From assembly GCF_012911865.1 (NCBI RefSeq), contig NZ_JAAXYH010000003.1:124001-188000 (forward strand): a DNA stretch of 64,000 nucleotides, read 5' to 3'. The notes under the pieces were generated by a model. That model made no database searches. It had not been told where the DNA came from and saw only the letters and a program-made list of their open reading frames with translations. Shown here in pieces: positions 17,639 through 29,263 of this stretch (its first letter is position 1; each line of letters begins with the position of its first letter). A program made the translations under genes and the position numbers. Source of the stretch: Shewanella salipaludis. GTDB lineage: Bacteria; Pseudomonadota; Gammaproteobacteria; Enterobacterales; Shewanellaceae.

Positions 17639-18916
17639 TTGGACGCGATATCGACAAGCGCACTCCTCATATTCCTGTTGGTGTTAATCTTAACCTCTGC
17701 CTATTTTTCCGGCTCAGAAACCGCCATGATGACACTCAATCGCTATCGGCTGCGTCACCTGGCCTCCAACGGCCATAAGGGTGCCCTGAGAGCGATCAAA
17801 CTGCTCGAGCGCCCGGACAGACTCATAGGGCTGATCCTCATAGGCAACAACCTGGTCAACATCCTGGCCTCTGCCGTAGCCACCATCATAGGCACGCGCC
17901 TGTGGGGCGACTTGGGGATAGCCATAGCTACCGGCGTGTTAACCATGGTGGTGTTGATATTTGCAGAGGTCACGCCCAAAACCATCGCGGCATTGCATCC
18001 GGAACGCATCGCCTTCCCCTCGAGCTGGCTGCTGCGTATCTTGCTCATTGTCTTGTCACCACTGGTCAAAATTATTAACTGGATTACCTCGGGTTTCTTA
18101 CGCCTGTTTGGGGTTGGTTCGGTCAACAGCGATGACGCCCTGAGCCAGGAAGAGCTGCGCACTGTGGTACACGAGGCCGGCGCCCTGATCCCCCAACGCC
18201 ATCAGGAAATGCTGCTGTCGATTCTGGATCTGGAGAAGGTCACGGTCGAAGACATCATGGTGCCGCGCTCGGACATCTACGCCATCAACATGAATGATGA
18301 CTTCAAAAATATCAATAGGTTGGTAGTGCAAAGCCCCCATACCCGGGTCTTGGTATATCGCGATACTGTAGACGATGCCGTCGGTTTCATTCACCTGCGC
18401 GATGCGCTGCGACTGCAATCCAAGGAACAGTTCAGCAAGTCTTCCTTGCTGCGGGCGGTGAAGGAGCTGTATTTCGTCCCCGAAGGCACACCGCTCAATG
18501 TGCAACTGGCCAACTTCCAGCAGAATAAACAGCGCATCGGCCTGGTGGTCGACGAGTACGGTGACATTCAGGGGCTGGTGACACTGGAAGACATTCTCGA
18601 GGAAATCGTCGGCGACTTCACCACTTCAATGCTGACCACCGCCAGCGAAGACATCAATGTGCAGCAGGATGGCAGCTATCTGATCGATGCCAGCATCAAC
18701 ATTCGCGATCTGAACAAGGAAATGAAATGGGACTTTCCTACCGACGGTCCCAAGACACTCAATGGCCTCATTCTCGAATACCTGGAAGAGATCCCTGCCC
18801 CGAACACCAGCCTGAGATTGGCGGGCTATCCGATAGAAATCGTCGACGTCGCCGACAATATGATCAAGACGGTACGGGTGATGCCCCAGTATTTTCAGCC
18901 GCCGGGCACCCACTAG
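17639..18916 (+). CDS. CorC/YfjD-type protein: CNNM membrane domain, CBS pair, CorC-HlyC domain
   Basis: About 425 residues. The N-terminal CNNM (DUF21) domain has three to four membrane segments and the motif AYFSGSETAMMTLNRYRLRHL. A CBS pair spans roughly residues 205-330 (DIMVPRSDIYAI, EYGDIQGLVTLEDILEEIVGD), followed by the CorC_HlyC FAD-like domain. The family is linked to magnesium or cobalt efflux. It is very similar to E. coli YfjD and sits at the same place. No ATG fits: the start is probably the TTG at 17639, six bases after GGAG, giving MDAISTSALL. Confidence 0.9.
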   Translation: MDAISTSALLIFLLVLILTSAYFSGSETAMMTLNRYRLRHLASNGHKGALRAIKLLERPDRLIGLILIGNNLVNILASAVATIIGTRLWGDLGIAIATGVLTMVVLIFAEVTPKTIAALHPERIAFPSSWLLRILLIVLSPLVKIINWITSGFLRLFGVGSVNSDDALSQEELRTVVHEAGALIPQRHQEMLLSILDLEKVTVEDIMVPRSDIYAINMNDDFKNINRLVVQSPHTRVLVYRDTVDDAVGFIHLRDALRLQSKEQFSKSSLLRAVKELYFVPEGTPLNVQLANFQQNKQRIGLVVDEYGDIQGLVTLEDILEEIVGDFTTSMLTTASEDINVQQDGSYLIDASINIRDLNKEMKWDFPTDGPKTLNGLILEYLEEIPAPNTSLRLAGYPIEIVDVADNMIKTVRVMPQYFQPPGTH

Positions 18917-18976
18917 CCCTTTGGGCTCACTTGTCCGAGCATAGTCCAAAGCAGCTGAAATCCGAGACAGCTGGAA

Positions 18977-19513
18977 CTAGGACAGCCCTTGCCTGTGCGC
19001 CTTATCCAGCGCCTGGCGTCTGGCCAAGGCCAACGGGGTGATGGCTTGGGCGAGTGACTGTTCCAGCCCACATTTGAAATAGACTTCGGCCATCAGAAAG
19101 AAAGGCCCGATCAGGAGTTGACTCAGGTCCTCCAGGAAAGCCGGCTTGGCCTGCTCATACCTATGGCCGAGCAACTGGAATAGCCAACCGACCACGAAGG
19201 CCCCGCTCGCTGTCGCGATAAGATGAGGGGTTTGCGTCATCCACTCGGCACTCAGCAGCAGAGGCAAGAAGACTAAGGTCATGCCCAATGCCAGGCGCCA
19301 ATGCAGCCTGAAGTAATAGAGCAATACCACAGGCGTTAGCAGCATGGCGACACTGAGCCTATGCCCTTCGGCGCCAAGGCGGAAGTCCAGCGACGCCAGC
19401 AGTAGCATCAGGGCCCAGAGGATCAGCGGCACCCCGATGAAGTGAGTGCCGATATTGCGAGGGTCCAGATGCACACTCTTATAGCGAGCCAATTGTTCTA
19501 CTGCCGATTTCAT
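18977..19513 (-). CDS. DUF962 / Mpo1-like membrane protein
   Basis: A 178-residue protein with four predicted membrane helices. The N-terminal motif HLDPRNIGTHFIGVPLI and the later LLGHRYEQAKPAFLEDLSQL, WLFQLLGH and GPFFLMAEV are those of the DUF962 family; yeast Mpo1 in this family is a 2-hydroxy fatty acid dioxygenase using conserved His residues. Activity here is inference. The ATG at 19513 follows GGGAG at 7 bases; the longer frame to 19564 lacks a ribosome site. It is convergent with the CorC-like gene. Confidence 0.85.
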   Translation of the reverse strand: MKSAVEQLARYKSVHLDPRNIGTHFIGVPLILWALMLLLASLDFRLGAEGHRLSVAMLLTPVVLLYYFRLHWRLALGMTLVFLPLLLSAEWMTQTPHLIATASGAFVVGWLFQLLGHRYEQAKPAFLEDLSQLLIGPFFLMAEVYFKCGLEQSLAQAITPLALARRQALDKAHRQGLS

Positions 19514-19649
19514 GGCGCGACTCCCGTTGCAGTTCAAACTTGCTGCCGTAAACCAAGACTTCAATCCATGAGAGCGGCCGCTGCCGGGTTCACGTGGATC
19601 ACAGTTATACCACTCCTTATAAATATCTGATCAATTCGGGCCGAGCACA

Positions 19650-19686
19650 AAGTAGAAAATAACAAAGGAGCCTGGCGGCTCCTTTG
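19650..19686 (-). terminator. Terminator of the lepB-acpS gene cluster
   Basis: The perfect stem CAAAGGAGCC / GGCTCCTTTG (19663-19672 with 19677-19686) is followed on the minus strand by TTATTTTCTACTTT, shortly after the acpS stop. Confidence 0.87.
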
Positions 19687-19714
19687 ATGCTAGGGCGAGA
19701 TACGGCAAAACTGC

Positions 19715-20101
19715 CTAGTCAGAGGTTTCCAGGATCACTGTCGCCACCGCGTAACGCTGCTCGTCGGCGATAGACACATGCCCTACCACGGCCCGCAGCA
19801 CCTGCATCCTGGCCAGCGCCCCATCGCTGAAGCTTATTGTCGGCGCCCCATCGGCATTGTTGCCTATGTGGATATGCTGGAAGGATACCCCCCTGCCTAT
19901 GCCTGTGCCCAGGGCCTTGGCCGCCGCTTCCTTGGCGGCGAAGCGCTTGGCCAGATAGCGCCCGGGTTGCCCCATGCCATGGTATATCGCCAACTCGGCC
20001 TCGGTCAGCACCCGCTTGGCGAGCTTATCGCCGCCCCTGGCAAGCTGGGCCTCTATGCGTTCAATCTCGACAATATCCGTGCCTAAACCGACGATCGCCA
20101 T
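19715..20101 (-). CDS. acpS: Holo-[acyl-carrier-protein] synthase
   Basis: Transfers 4'-phosphopantetheine from CoA to acyl carrier protein. The 128 residues carry GLGTDIVEIERI at the N-terminus (metal-binding Asp) and RYLAKRFAAKEAAAKALGTG, the two AcpS signatures. Its ATG overlaps the pdxJ stop by one base (TAATG), so translation is probably coupled. It is the last gene before a terminator. Confidence 0.97.
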   Translation of the reverse strand: MAIVGLGTDIVEIERIEAQLARGGDKLAKRVLTEAELAIYHGMGQPGRYLAKRFAAKEAAAKALGTGIGRGVSFQHIHIGNNADGAPTISFSDGALARMQVLRAVVGHVSIADEQRYAVATVILETSD

Positions 20102-20838
20102 TATTCGCCCCTGCGTCCTTCGAGCATCAGGGTCTTCATGTCCTTGACCGCGGTCGCCAAGCCGTCAATCGCCGCCCTGGCGATGATCGCATGGCCTATG
20201 TTGAGCTCGTACAGCTCGGGGATCGCGGCTATGGGTTTGACATTGTGATAGTGCAGGCCATGACCCGCATTAACCACCAGGCCCTTGCCGTGGGCGTATT
20301 GTGCCATCTCGCTGATGCGGGCCAGTTCTTGCGCGGCCTGCGCATCGGTTGTCGCATCTGCGTAGCAACCCGTATGGATCTCGATAACCGGGGCGCCCGC
20401 GGCAACGGCGGCATCGATTTGCGCCTTATCGGCATCGATAAACAGCGATACCTTGATGCCCTGCTCCGCCAAGCGAGCCACGGCAGCGCTGATCTTCTCC
20501 AGCTGCCCGGCGACATCCAGGCCACCTTCGGTGGTGACTTCCTGGCGCTTCTCCGGCACGAGACACACATAGGTGGGCTTGACCTCACAGGCTATGGTCA
20601 GCATCTCTTCGGTGACGGCAATTTCCAGATTCATCCGGGTCTTGAGGGTCTTGGCCAACAGATACACGTCTCTGTCTATGATGTGACGTCTGTCTTCACG
20701 CAGATGAATAGTGATGCCTTCGGCACCCGCATGCTCGGCAACGGCCGCCGCATGGACAGGATCTGGATAACGGGTGCCACGGGCCTGACGCAGGGTGGCA
20801 ATATGATCTATGTTCACGCCCAATAAGATACCACTCAC
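20101..20838 (-). CDS. pdxJ: Pyridoxine 5'-phosphate synthase
   Basis: Condenses 1-deoxyxylulose 5-phosphate with 3-amino-1-hydroxyacetone phosphate, the last ring-forming step of vitamin B6 synthesis. The 245 residues form a TIM barrel with [29 protein letters not shown] and [12 protein letters not shown], all PdxJ hallmarks. It is followed immediately by acpS, as in many gammaproteobacteria, and lies about 110 bases downstream of recO. Confidence 0.98.
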   Translation of the reverse strand: MSGILLGVNIDHIATLRQARGTRYPDPVHAAAVAEHAGAEGITIHLREDRRHIIDRDVYLLAKTLKTRMNLEIAVTEEMLTIACEVKPTYVCLVPEKRQEVTTEGGLDVAGQLEKISAAVARLAEQGIKVSLFIDADKAQIDAAVAAGAPVIEIHTGCYADATTDAQAAQELARISEMAQYAHGKGLVVNAGHGLHYHNVKPIAAIPELYELNIGHAIIARAAIDGLATAVKDMKTLMLEGRRGE

Positions 20839-20951
20839 CGGGAACTCCTTTTTAATGACGGCTGATTGCGGCTTATTGTATACCTAAACTCGGCCGCATT
20901 GCAGGTAATAAACCGCCATCTGAGCGCAAAATCCCCGCCAAGAAAGCGAAT

Positions 20952-21647
20952 TTATTTCACGGCTTTGGCATGCACACTGCGGCTGAAAAGCTGCCGACTG
21001 AGGAGGGGTTTATTTCCCAACAGGGGGTGTAACAACAAGCGCATCAGCTGCTTTAGCTCGGCAAAGTGAGTGGCTTCTATTGTATGTTGCTCGAGTGCCA
21101 TCAGGGATGCACCGGAGAAACTGTTGCTCGCATGGGTTGCCAGCGTCGGCCAAAAGCCTTCTTCCGCTACCCAACGATAATAGATCACTGCCTCCAAAGG
21201 GTCGCCGGCCGCATCCATGGCCAACGAAGGCATGGCGCCGAGCTCATGCAAGAGTGACTGCTCGAAATAACGCAGCTGGCTCTGACAAAACCGCGCGGCC
21301 ATCGCCATCAGTGCCTGATGATAGGTGATGAACAGGTTTTCGGCACCATGATGCACCGACAGGGTACGCACCAACAGTTCGTTGAGATACATGCCCGCAT
21401 ACAGGCCATGGCCGGCCAGGGGCACGGGCGGGGCGCCGGCCTCCACTTGGGTCAGGTTCTTTAATTCGGACTTGCCGGAAAATTCAAAAATGAGCGGCTG
21501 GAAGGGTTGCAGGATACTCTTGATCGAGCGTCTGCCGCTGCCCAGCCTGGCAACGGCATCGATACGCCCATGGCCATCGACCAGGAGGTTCACCAGGACG
21601 TTGGCCTCCTTATAGGGTCTATGGTGCAGCACATAACCGCGTTCCAT
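20952..21647 (-). CDS. recO: DNA repair protein RecO
   Basis: Part of the RecFOR pathway that loads RecA on SSB-coated DNA gaps. The 231-residue protein starts MERGYVLHHRPYKEANVLVN (OB-fold domain) and continues with the helical domain YAGMYLNELLVRTL. It lacks a classic four-cysteine zinc finger, as E. coli RecO does. It follows era by about 40 bases and precedes pdxJ, the standard order. Confidence 0.95.
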   Translation of the reverse strand: MERGYVLHHRPYKEANVLVNLLVDGHGRIDAVARLGSGRRSIKSILQPFQPLIFEFSGKSELKNLTQVEAGAPPVPLAGHGLYAGMYLNELLVRTLSVHHGAENLFITYHQALMAMAARFCQSQLRYFEQSLLHELGAMPSLAMDAAGDPLEAVIYYRWVAEEGFWPTLATHASNSFSGASLMALEQHTIEATHFAELKQLMRLLLHPLLGNKPLLSRQLFSRSVHAKAVK

Positions 21648-21689
21648 GGGCTTTAGCCTAGGCGCGTTGCCGGGCGAGTCTTCACCGGC

Positions 21690-22703
21690 TCAGTCTTCAC
21701 CGTAACCCAGGCTGCGCAGCGCCCGCTCGTCATCGGCCCAGCCCGACTTGACCTTGACCCAGACCTCGAGGAAGACCTTGTTGTCGAACAGGGTTTCCAT
21801 GTCGAGACGCGCCTGGGTGGCTATGGTGCGGATACGTTCGCCCTTGTTGCCTATCACCATGCGTTTCTGACCCTCGCGCTCGACCAAGATCAGGGCGTTG
21901 ATCTGGTAGACGCCATTCTCCATCATCTTGAACTGCTCGATTTCCACCGTCGCATCGTAGGGCAACTCGTCGCCGAGGAAGCGCATCAGTTTTTCCCGCA
22001 CTATCTCGGACGCCATGAAACGCTGGGATCTGTCGGTCACATAGTCTTCCGGGAAGAAGTGTGGCCCCTCGGGCAGAGACTCACTCGCCAGCTGCATGAT
22101 GCGCTGCACATTGGTGCCTTTGCTGGCGGAGATGGGCAGTATCTCATCGAAGTCATATTTCTTGGCTATCTCTTGCAGATAGGGAAACAAGGCTTCCTTG
22201 TCTTTGATGTTATCGACCTTGTTGATCGCCAACACTGTCTTGCGCTCCTCACCGCCACGGCGCAATTTGCTGAGCACCATTTCATCGTCGGCGGTCCAGG
22301 TCATGCCATCGACCACGAAGATCGCCATGCTGACATCGGCCAGTGAGCTGGCGGCGGCACGGTTCATCAACCGGTTGATGGCCCGCTGCTCTTCGATATG
22401 CAGCCCTGGGGTATCGATAAACACTATCTGCCGCGGGCCATCCGTGTGGATACCCATGATGCGGTGGCGTGTGGTCTGGGGTTTCTTGGAGGTGATACTC
22501 ACCTTCTGTCCCAGCAAGCGGTTCAACAGCGTCGACTTGCCGACATTGGGACGCCCAACTATGGCGACCATGCCGCAGTAACTGACATCATGTTGCGCCA
22601 CCGGCGTCGGTGTCGACTGATTCATCTTAGCCAGCAGTTCATCCAAGCTGGGCTCGGTCGCCTGCTGTGGCTGAACGTCAGTCAAACCTTTCTTTTTACT
22701 CAT
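21690..22703 (-). CDS. era: GTPase Era
   Basis: An essential GTPase that binds the 3' end of 16S rRNA during 30S assembly. The G domain shows [37 protein letters not shown] and NKVDNIKD, and a KH RNA-binding domain fills the C-terminal third ([20 protein letters not shown]). At 337 residues it is longer than E. coli Era (301) because of an N-terminal hydrophilic extension of about 35 residues ([19 protein letters not shown]). The start ATG overlaps the rnc stop (ATGA). Confidence 0.96.
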   Translation of the reverse strand: MSKKKGLTDVQPQQATEPSLDELLAKMNQSTPTPVAQHDVSYCGMVAIVGRPNVGKSTLLNRLLGQKVSITSKKPQTTRHRIMGIHTDGPRQIVFIDTPGLHIEEQRAINRLMNRAAASSLADVSMAIFVVDGMTWTADDEMVLSKLRRGGEERKTVLAINKVDNIKDKEALFPYLQEIAKKYDFDEILPISASKGTNVQRIMQLASESLPEGPHFFPEDYVTDRSQRFMASEIVREKLMRFLGDELPYDATVEIEQFKMMENGVYQINALILVEREGQKRMVIGNKGERIRTIATQARLDMETLFDNKVFLEVWVKVKSGWADDERALRSLGYGED

Positions 22704-23383
22704 TTCTTCAACAACTCCAATACCTGTGCTGCAGCGAGCTGCTCCGCTTTTCTTCTCGAGCTGGCCACCCCTATGGTGCTCTGGCTCAAGCCATCGACCC
22801 GGCACTCGACTGTGAAGGTTTGATCATGGGCTTCGCCCTCGATATTGATCACCTGATAGTCGGGCAAGGGTTTCTTAAAGCCTTGCAGGTGCTCCTGCAG
22901 CAAGGTCTTGGGATCTTTCTGACTTATCCCGGGTTTAATTTCCTGTAAGCGTGCCTGATACCAGTTTAGAAGCAAGTCCCGGCAAACATCCAGGTTGGCA
23001 TCCAGGTAGATGGCACCTATGATGGCCTCGACGGCATCGGCCAGGATAGACTCGCGCCTGAAACCACCGCTCTTGAGCTCTCCCGGGCCCAAGTAGAGGT
23101 AATCGCCGAGCTTGAACTCCTTGGCGATCAGGGTCAGGGTATCGCCACGCACCAGGGTCGCCCGCATCCGGCTGAGATCGCCCTCGGTCGCCTTGGGGAA
23201 CTGGTGATACAGGGCATCGGAAATCACGATAGACAGAATCGAATCGCCGAGGAACTCGAGCCGCTCGTTGTGCTTGTTGGCGGCGCTCCTGTGGGTCAAT
23301 GCCTGGGTCAGCAAATCCATGTTGCTGAATTCGTAACCCAAGGTGCGACACAGGCGCGGCAAATTTTTAATGGGCTCCATCAT
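22700..23383 (-). CDS. rnc: Ribonuclease III
   Basis: Cleaves double-stranded RNA, including rRNA precursors. The catalytic domain contains [20 protein letters not shown] (RNase III signature with the acidic catalytic residues), and a dsRNA-binding domain ends the protein. The start at 23383 overlaps the lepB stop (TGATG); a second ATG follows immediately. An upstream in-frame start would lie inside lepB. The order lepB-rnc-era-recO is the common gammaproteobacterial one. Confidence 0.97.
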   Translation of the reverse strand: MMEPIKNLPRLCRTLGYEFSNMDLLTQALTHRSAANKHNERLEFLGDSILSIVISDALYHQFPKATEGDLSRMRATLVRGDTLTLIAKEFKLGDYLYLGPGELKSGGFRRESILADAVEAIIGAIYLDANLDVCRDLLLNWYQARLQEIKPGISQKDPKTLLQEHLQGFKKPLPDYQVINIEGEAHDQTFTVECRVDGLSQSTIGVASSRRKAEQLAAAQVLELLKK

Positions 23384-24300
23384 CAAATGATCCCACCCAC
23401 ACGTTCGAACCTGATGCCGGTTGGGACCCAAGTCGGCAGTATATCCGCCGGGGTACGCTCGAATTCGAAGCTGATCCAGATAGCCACAGCCTTGCCGACC
23501 AGGTTAGCCTCGGGGACGAAGCCCCAGAAGCGGCTGTCGGTGCTGTTATCCCTGTTATCACCCATCATGAAATAATGGCCTTCAGGCACCACAAACTCCC
23601 CCATGGCATGCCCTGGCTGATGATGGAAATAGCCCAGCATGTCGGGGCGGGTCGGGTTGAGCAGTATGTCGTGGCTGACATCCCCCAGCTGTTCCTTATA
23701 TCTCAGCAGGGGCACGCCATCCTGAGTAAAGTCGCCGCGGCTGACGTCCACGTGTTTGACCAATTCGGGCCCAGGACATTGGGTCTGCACCGAGGCACAG
23801 GCCTTCTGCAGAAACAGCTGTTTATTGCGGTAAATGATACGATCCCCAGGCAAGCCGACCACCCGCTTGATATAGTCTATCTGCGGGTTGTCCGGATACT
23901 TGAACACCACCACATCGCCGCGCTCAGGTTCGCCTGTCTCGATAAGCTTGTTGCGCCAGACGGGATCCTTCAGGCCATAGCTGAACTTCTCGACCAGGAT
24001 AAAATCCCCAACCAAAAGCGTTGGCATCATGGAGCCCGATGGGATCTGAAATGGCTCATAGATGAAAGAGCGCAATATCAGCACGAAGGCGATCACGGGG
24101 AAGATGGAATGGGCCGTCTCGACCAGCGCCGGCTCACGTATGATCTTATCTATTGCGTCCTCGCTCAACTCTGCCTGGCTCGCCTGCGCCAATGCCAGAT
24201 TGGCACGGCGTTTAGGTGCCATCAGGAGCGCATCCAACATCCAAATCAGTCCGCTTCCCAGCGTAACCAGCACTAATATCAGCGAAAAATAGGCTGCCAT
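23383..24300 (-). CDS. lepB: Signal peptidase I
   Basis: Removes signal peptides from exported proteins at the outer face of the inner membrane. Two N-terminal membrane segments precede the catalytic domain. Counting from the ATG at 24300, the nucleophile is Ser90 in [10 protein letters not shown] and the general base is Lys145 in [13 protein letters not shown], the same positions as in E. coli. The [14 protein letters not shown] box is present. The ATG at 24300 has AGGAG upstream; 24333 would add 11 residues. Confidence 0.97.
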   Translation of the reverse strand: MAAYFSLILVLVTLGSGLIWMLDALLMAPKRRANLALAQASQAELSEDAIDKIIREPALVETAHSIFPVIAFVLILRSFIYEPFQIPSGSMMPTLLVGDFILVEKFSYGLKDPVWRNKLIETGEPERGDVVVFKYPDNPQIDYIKRVVGLPGDRIIYRNKQLFLQKACASVQTQCPGPELVKHVDVSRGDFTQDGVPLLRYKEQLGDVSHDILLNPTRPDMLGYFHHQPGHAMGEFVVPEGHYFMMGDNRDNSTDSRFWGFVPEANLVGKAVAIWISFEFERTPADILPTWVPTGIRFERVGGII

Positions 24301-24423
24301 AGTTACAAACTCCTGCCTCAAAATATAAATCAATAGGGAACATTGCCCGGCGAACAGGCTTTAGTTAGGTTACCCATGGCCCGGCGCCGCGACGCCGCTG
24401 TTGCTGCGGGTAAACTAACTAAA

Positions 24424-24442
24424 GCGCCGCAAACTGCGGCGC
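24424..24442 (-). terminator. Hairpin between lepA and lepB (weak terminator or attenuator)
   Basis: The perfect stem GCGCCGCA / TGCGGCGC is followed on the minus strand by TTTAGTTAGTTT. It lies 32 bases after the lepA stop and may reduce read-through into lepB. Confidence 0.55.
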
Positions 24443-24473
24443 AATATCTGACTCAGCGGTAACACAAAATCTG

Positions 24474-26264
<1,791 letters not shown>

Positions 26265-26437
26265 TATGCTGCAATGACTAATTCTGAAAATGGATATGGA
26301 TTAAAGGAGCGAAATTGTACCTGATTGCAGTGTCAATACCAATCAGATTCAACGTTAGTTGCCGTTAAGCGCTAAGACCCAAGAGCTAAGGGCTGGAGAT
26401 ATCTGCCGTGACTCAGAGCCCTTAACAAGGGCTGGCT

Positions 26438-26911
26438 TCAATCAGGCTGGCGCTGCAGGCTGACAGCCGCGCCTAAATAGGCCAAAACCACGGGTTGAGC
26501 CTGGGCTTCGAGTTTCCCCGCCAGACGCCGCCCCCAATACCAGCTGAGCAGCGCCCCACAGGCGCCGAAGACAATGGCAGTCGGATCCTTGGCCAGCGCC
26601 AATCCGGAAGCCATGAGTAGCCCCATGCCGGCACCGACGAACAACCCCAGCAAGGGCAGGAGATAAACCAGCGCCGCCGCCTTCAGGATCACGCTCTCCG
26701 GCAGCCCGAGTTTCAACAACTCGCCGGGACGACAGGCCTGGTCGCAGGGAATTGAGAATTGCTGGGTCTTGGGAGAAAAGGCCTTGGCCACGGCCGAGGT
26801 GCCGCAAGACTCACTGCTGGCACAGTGATTACAGCCACTCTTAATCTCGACCTCGACGGTCGCCCAGCCAGAGGCATCATAACTGACCACTCTGGCTATT
26901 TCTTCCATCAT
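26438..26911 (-). CDS. rseC: RseC, SoxR-reducing / sigma-E regulatory membrane protein
   Basis: A 157-residue inner-membrane protein. The N-terminal region holds a cysteine cluster (Cys27, Cys30 and Cys36 in CNHCASSESC, plus Cys56 and Cys60), as in RseC/RnfB-related proteins, followed by two membrane segments. Members influence sigma-E activity and, in E. coli, reduction of SoxR together with Rsx. It is the last gene of rpoE-rseA-rseB-rseC. GGGAG lies six bases before the ATG. Confidence 0.93.
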   Translation of the reverse strand: MMEEIARVVSYDASGWATVEVEIKSGCNHCASSESCGTSAVAKAFSPKTQQFSIPCDQACRPGELLKLGLPESVILKAAALVYLLPLLGLFVGAGMGLLMASGLALAKDPTAIVFGACGALLSWYWGRRLAGKLEAQAQPVVLAYLGAAVSLQRQPD

Positions 26912-26923
26912 ACTCGGCTCCCG

Positions 26924-27856
26924 TTACTCGAGCGTCAGGCTCTTGGCTATGCGGCTCAAGGTTTCCATCGGCACCTTGCCCAGGGCAACGACTTCGGCAT
27001 TACCGACCTTCTCCGTCACCAGGGAGAGTCCATTTCGAGTGAGTAACTCTTCCGGCAACGGGCTGCTGCCGGCCCTGGCTACATAGACGGAAATACTCGC
27101 CATGCCATCGCTCAAACCTATATATTCCACCGCCTCATGGCTGCCGATTAACCTGTGATGATCCCGGATCAACACGCTGAAGCCCTTGGGCAGCCAGGCA
27201 AACTGCCAGTTCTGCCCTTCCTGACGTTCGGCCTGATCTATCACAGGCGGCCACTCATGTTTGTAGGCTTCGAGCAACAGCGCCGGCGGCTCCTGCAGTT
27301 CCAGCAGTTCTATCACCATCAGCTGTTCCAGCAGCTGCCTGTCTTCGGTCAGCATGTCGAAACGCAGTGGCAAATAGGTCTCCATATCCAGCCACACCTG
27401 ATAACCATAGCGTGAATTATCATAGGGTAGCAGACGGATCATCTGTCCAGGACGGCCGGCAATACGGGAACGGCCGCCGAGGATAAACTGGTAGCTGGTT
27501 TCCAAGGCGCCGATGTCACCGGCGAAGGCGGCGGGCCATATGCCCTGCAGTCTGCCGGCAACCACGCTGTAAGGGGCTTGGTCATGTTCGATAAAAGTCA
27601 CTGTATTACCGACTCTGACCGCGTTCTTCGGCGGACCATTGAGGTATTCGAGGAAGGCGATCTCCTGGCCGTTTACTATGCCATGCAGGTAAACCAACGG
27701 ACGCACATGACCGGCCTGGAGCTGAATGAGAGAGGCTTTAAACTCTTTATCCCGCAGTGCCTGACTCATGTTGTTCAGCCAGGTCTTGGCTGACATATCT
27801 TCTTGGGCTGCCGCGGGAAAGACCAGGGCCGCCAACACCAGCAGGATTACGCGCAA
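26924..27856 (-). CDS. rseB: RseB, periplasmic negative regulator of sigma-E
   Basis: Binds the periplasmic domain of RseA and protects it from DegS cleavage; it is thought to sense mislocalised lipopolysaccharide or lipoprotein. The 310 residues begin with a signal peptide (MRVILLVLAALVFPAAAQ) and continue with the lipoprotein-carrier-like MucB/RseB fold. The gene lies 12 bases after rseA and before rseC. Confidence 0.94.
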   Translation of the reverse strand: MRVILLVLAALVFPAAAQEDMSAKTWLNNMSQALRDKEFKASLIQLQAGHVRPLVYLHGIVNGQEIAFLEYLNGPPKNAVRVGNTVTFIEHDQAPYSVVAGRLQGIWPAAFAGDIGALETSYQFILGGRSRIAGRPGQMIRLLPYDNSRYGYQVWLDMETYLPLRFDMLTEDRQLLEQLMVIELLELQEPPALLLEAYKHEWPPVIDQAERQEGQNWQFAWLPKGFSVLIRDHHRLIGSHEAVEYIGLSDGMASISVYVARAGSSPLPEELLTRNGLSLVTEKVGNAEVVALGKVPMETLSRIAKSLTLE

Positions 27857-27868
27857 GTTAACTCCTTG

Positions 27869-28474
27869 TTATTGATTGACAGAAACGGGGGTATCCTCGC
27901 TATTGTCATCGATAACCACCCCGGTATTCAATCTCTGTTGCAACATATGATCTTGGATATAGGCGTTGATGCGACGGCGCTGCTCTATCACTTGCTCGTT
28001 GGTGTACCCCTGAGGCTGTTTCACTGCACCCGTCTGGAAGCTGACGGGTGAAGCACTGCCTACCAAGGGACGGGTCACCAATACCGGCGACAGAGACTGG
28101 CCATTGTCTGCATCCTGACTGTAATTCTGCACGCCAACGATAGCAACCAGGGCGACGCTGGCAGCTATGGCATATTGGCCGAACTGCTTGAGCGACTGTG
28201 TGAAGAAAGGCACCACCTTGCTCTGGGCCGCCTGGGTGGCAACCTCGGGCTCGGATGCCACCAATGCCGGCTCAGACTCGATTGCCGCTGCAACCCTGGC
28301 CGCAAAATCCAGGTCAATAGTCTGAGGCAGCTCGCCCCGCATGGCATCGCCTATCAGGTGATACTTTTGCCACTGACCATGCGAATGTGTATCGGCAGAC
28401 AAGGCCGCCAACGTCTGCGCATCTGTCTCATCATCGACCGCGGCAGATACCCATTCCGGATTTAATTTATCCAT
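27869..28474 (-). CDS. rseA: RseA, anti-sigma-E factor
   Basis: A single-pass inner-membrane protein of 201 residues that holds RpoE inactive until cut by DegS and RseP. The cytoplasmic N-terminal part begins MDKLNPEWVSAAVDDETDA, typical of RseA; the membrane segment is around residues 98-116 (YAIAASVALVAIVGVQN). The C-terminal periplasmic part binds RseB. It is the second gene of the rpoE operon. Confidence 0.94.
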   Translation of the reverse strand: MDKLNPEWVSAAVDDETDAQTLAALSADTHSHGQWQKYHLIGDAMRGELPQTIDLDFAARVAAAIESEPALVASEPEVATQAAQSKVVPFFTQSLKQFGQYAIAASVALVAIVGVQNYSQDADNGQSLSPVLVTRPLVGSASPVSFQTGAVKQPQGYTNEQVIEQRRRINAYIQDHMLQQRLNTGVVIDDNSEDTPVSVNQ

Positions 28475-28497
28475 TATTCACCTGTAAAAATAGGTTG

Positions 28498-29076
28498 TTA
28501 CTCTTCCAGCATAGGCTGAAGCTTTTTATCTATGGCCTCACGGGCACGGAAGATACGCGATCTCACGGTCCCCACGGGGCAATCCATTATGTTGGCGATA
28601 TCTTCGTAACTCATGCCATCGAGTTCACGCAGGGATATGGCCATACGCAATTCTTCGGGCAAGGACTCCAGGGTATCGAAGATCACTTTCTTGATCTCAT
28701 CCGATAACATCAGCCGCTCCGGGGAGGCAAACTCCTTGAGCGCGTCGCTGCCTTCATAGTACTCGGCATCTTCGGCATCGACATCGTTGGCAGGCGTCCT
28801 GCGCCCCTGCGATACCAGATGATTCTTTGCGGTATTGACCGCTATGCGGTACAACCAGGTATAAAACGCACTCTCACCACGGAAGTTGGGCAAAGCCCGA
28901 TACGCCTTAATGAAGGCTTCCTGTGCCACATCGGCAATGTCGGCCTGATTTCGCATATAGCGGGAAATCAAACTGAACACCTTGCTCTGATATTTAAGCA
29001 CCAGCAGGTTAAAAGCGTTTTTATCTCCTTGCTGTACGCGCTCAACTAATTGTTGATCACTTATTGGTCCACTCAT
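28498..29076 (-). CDS. rpoE: RNA polymerase sigma-E factor
   Basis: An ECF sigma factor controlling envelope stress genes. The 192 residues follow E. coli RpoE closely: NLLVLKYQSKVFSLISRY (region 2.1), FRGESAFYTWLYRIAVNTAK (2.3-2.4) and ISLRELDGMSYEDIANIMDC with GTVRSRIFRAREAID (region 4). It heads rpoE-rseABC and is preceded by a sigma-E-like promoter, so it should activate itself. It is divergent from nadB. Confidence 0.98.
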   Translation of the reverse strand: MSGPISDQQLVERVQQGDKNAFNLLVLKYQSKVFSLISRYMRNQADIADVAQEAFIKAYRALPNFRGESAFYTWLYRIAVNTAKNHLVSQGRRTPANDVDAEDAEYYEGSDALKEFASPERLMLSDEIKKVIFDTLESLPEELRMAISLRELDGMSYEDIANIMDCPVGTVRSRIFRAREAIDKKLQPMLEE

Positions 29077-29140
29077 CCGAGCCGACTTCTCCCAAATCTA
29101 AAATGCTGATTTCTCAGTCGCTCGAATCATATTCACTTAT

Positions 29141-29169
29141 GTAGACTAGCGTGCGTTGAAAAAGTTCTT
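29141..29169 (-). promoter_or_regulatory. Sigma-E-type autoregulatory promoter of rpoE
   Basis: On the minus strand AAGAACTT (29162-29169) and TCTAC (29141-29145) are separated by 16 bp. This fits the sigma-E consensus (GGAACTT, then TCNNA-like) except the first bases of the -35. It lies about 65 bases before the rpoE ATG. Confidence 0.75.
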
Positions 29170-29263
29170 AAAATTATAAAAATAGCCAAAACCACAGGAA
29201 AGTACCCATAAGACTAAAGTTGGTTTACCATAGTTGGCACTCCCAGCCACACCATGATACCTG

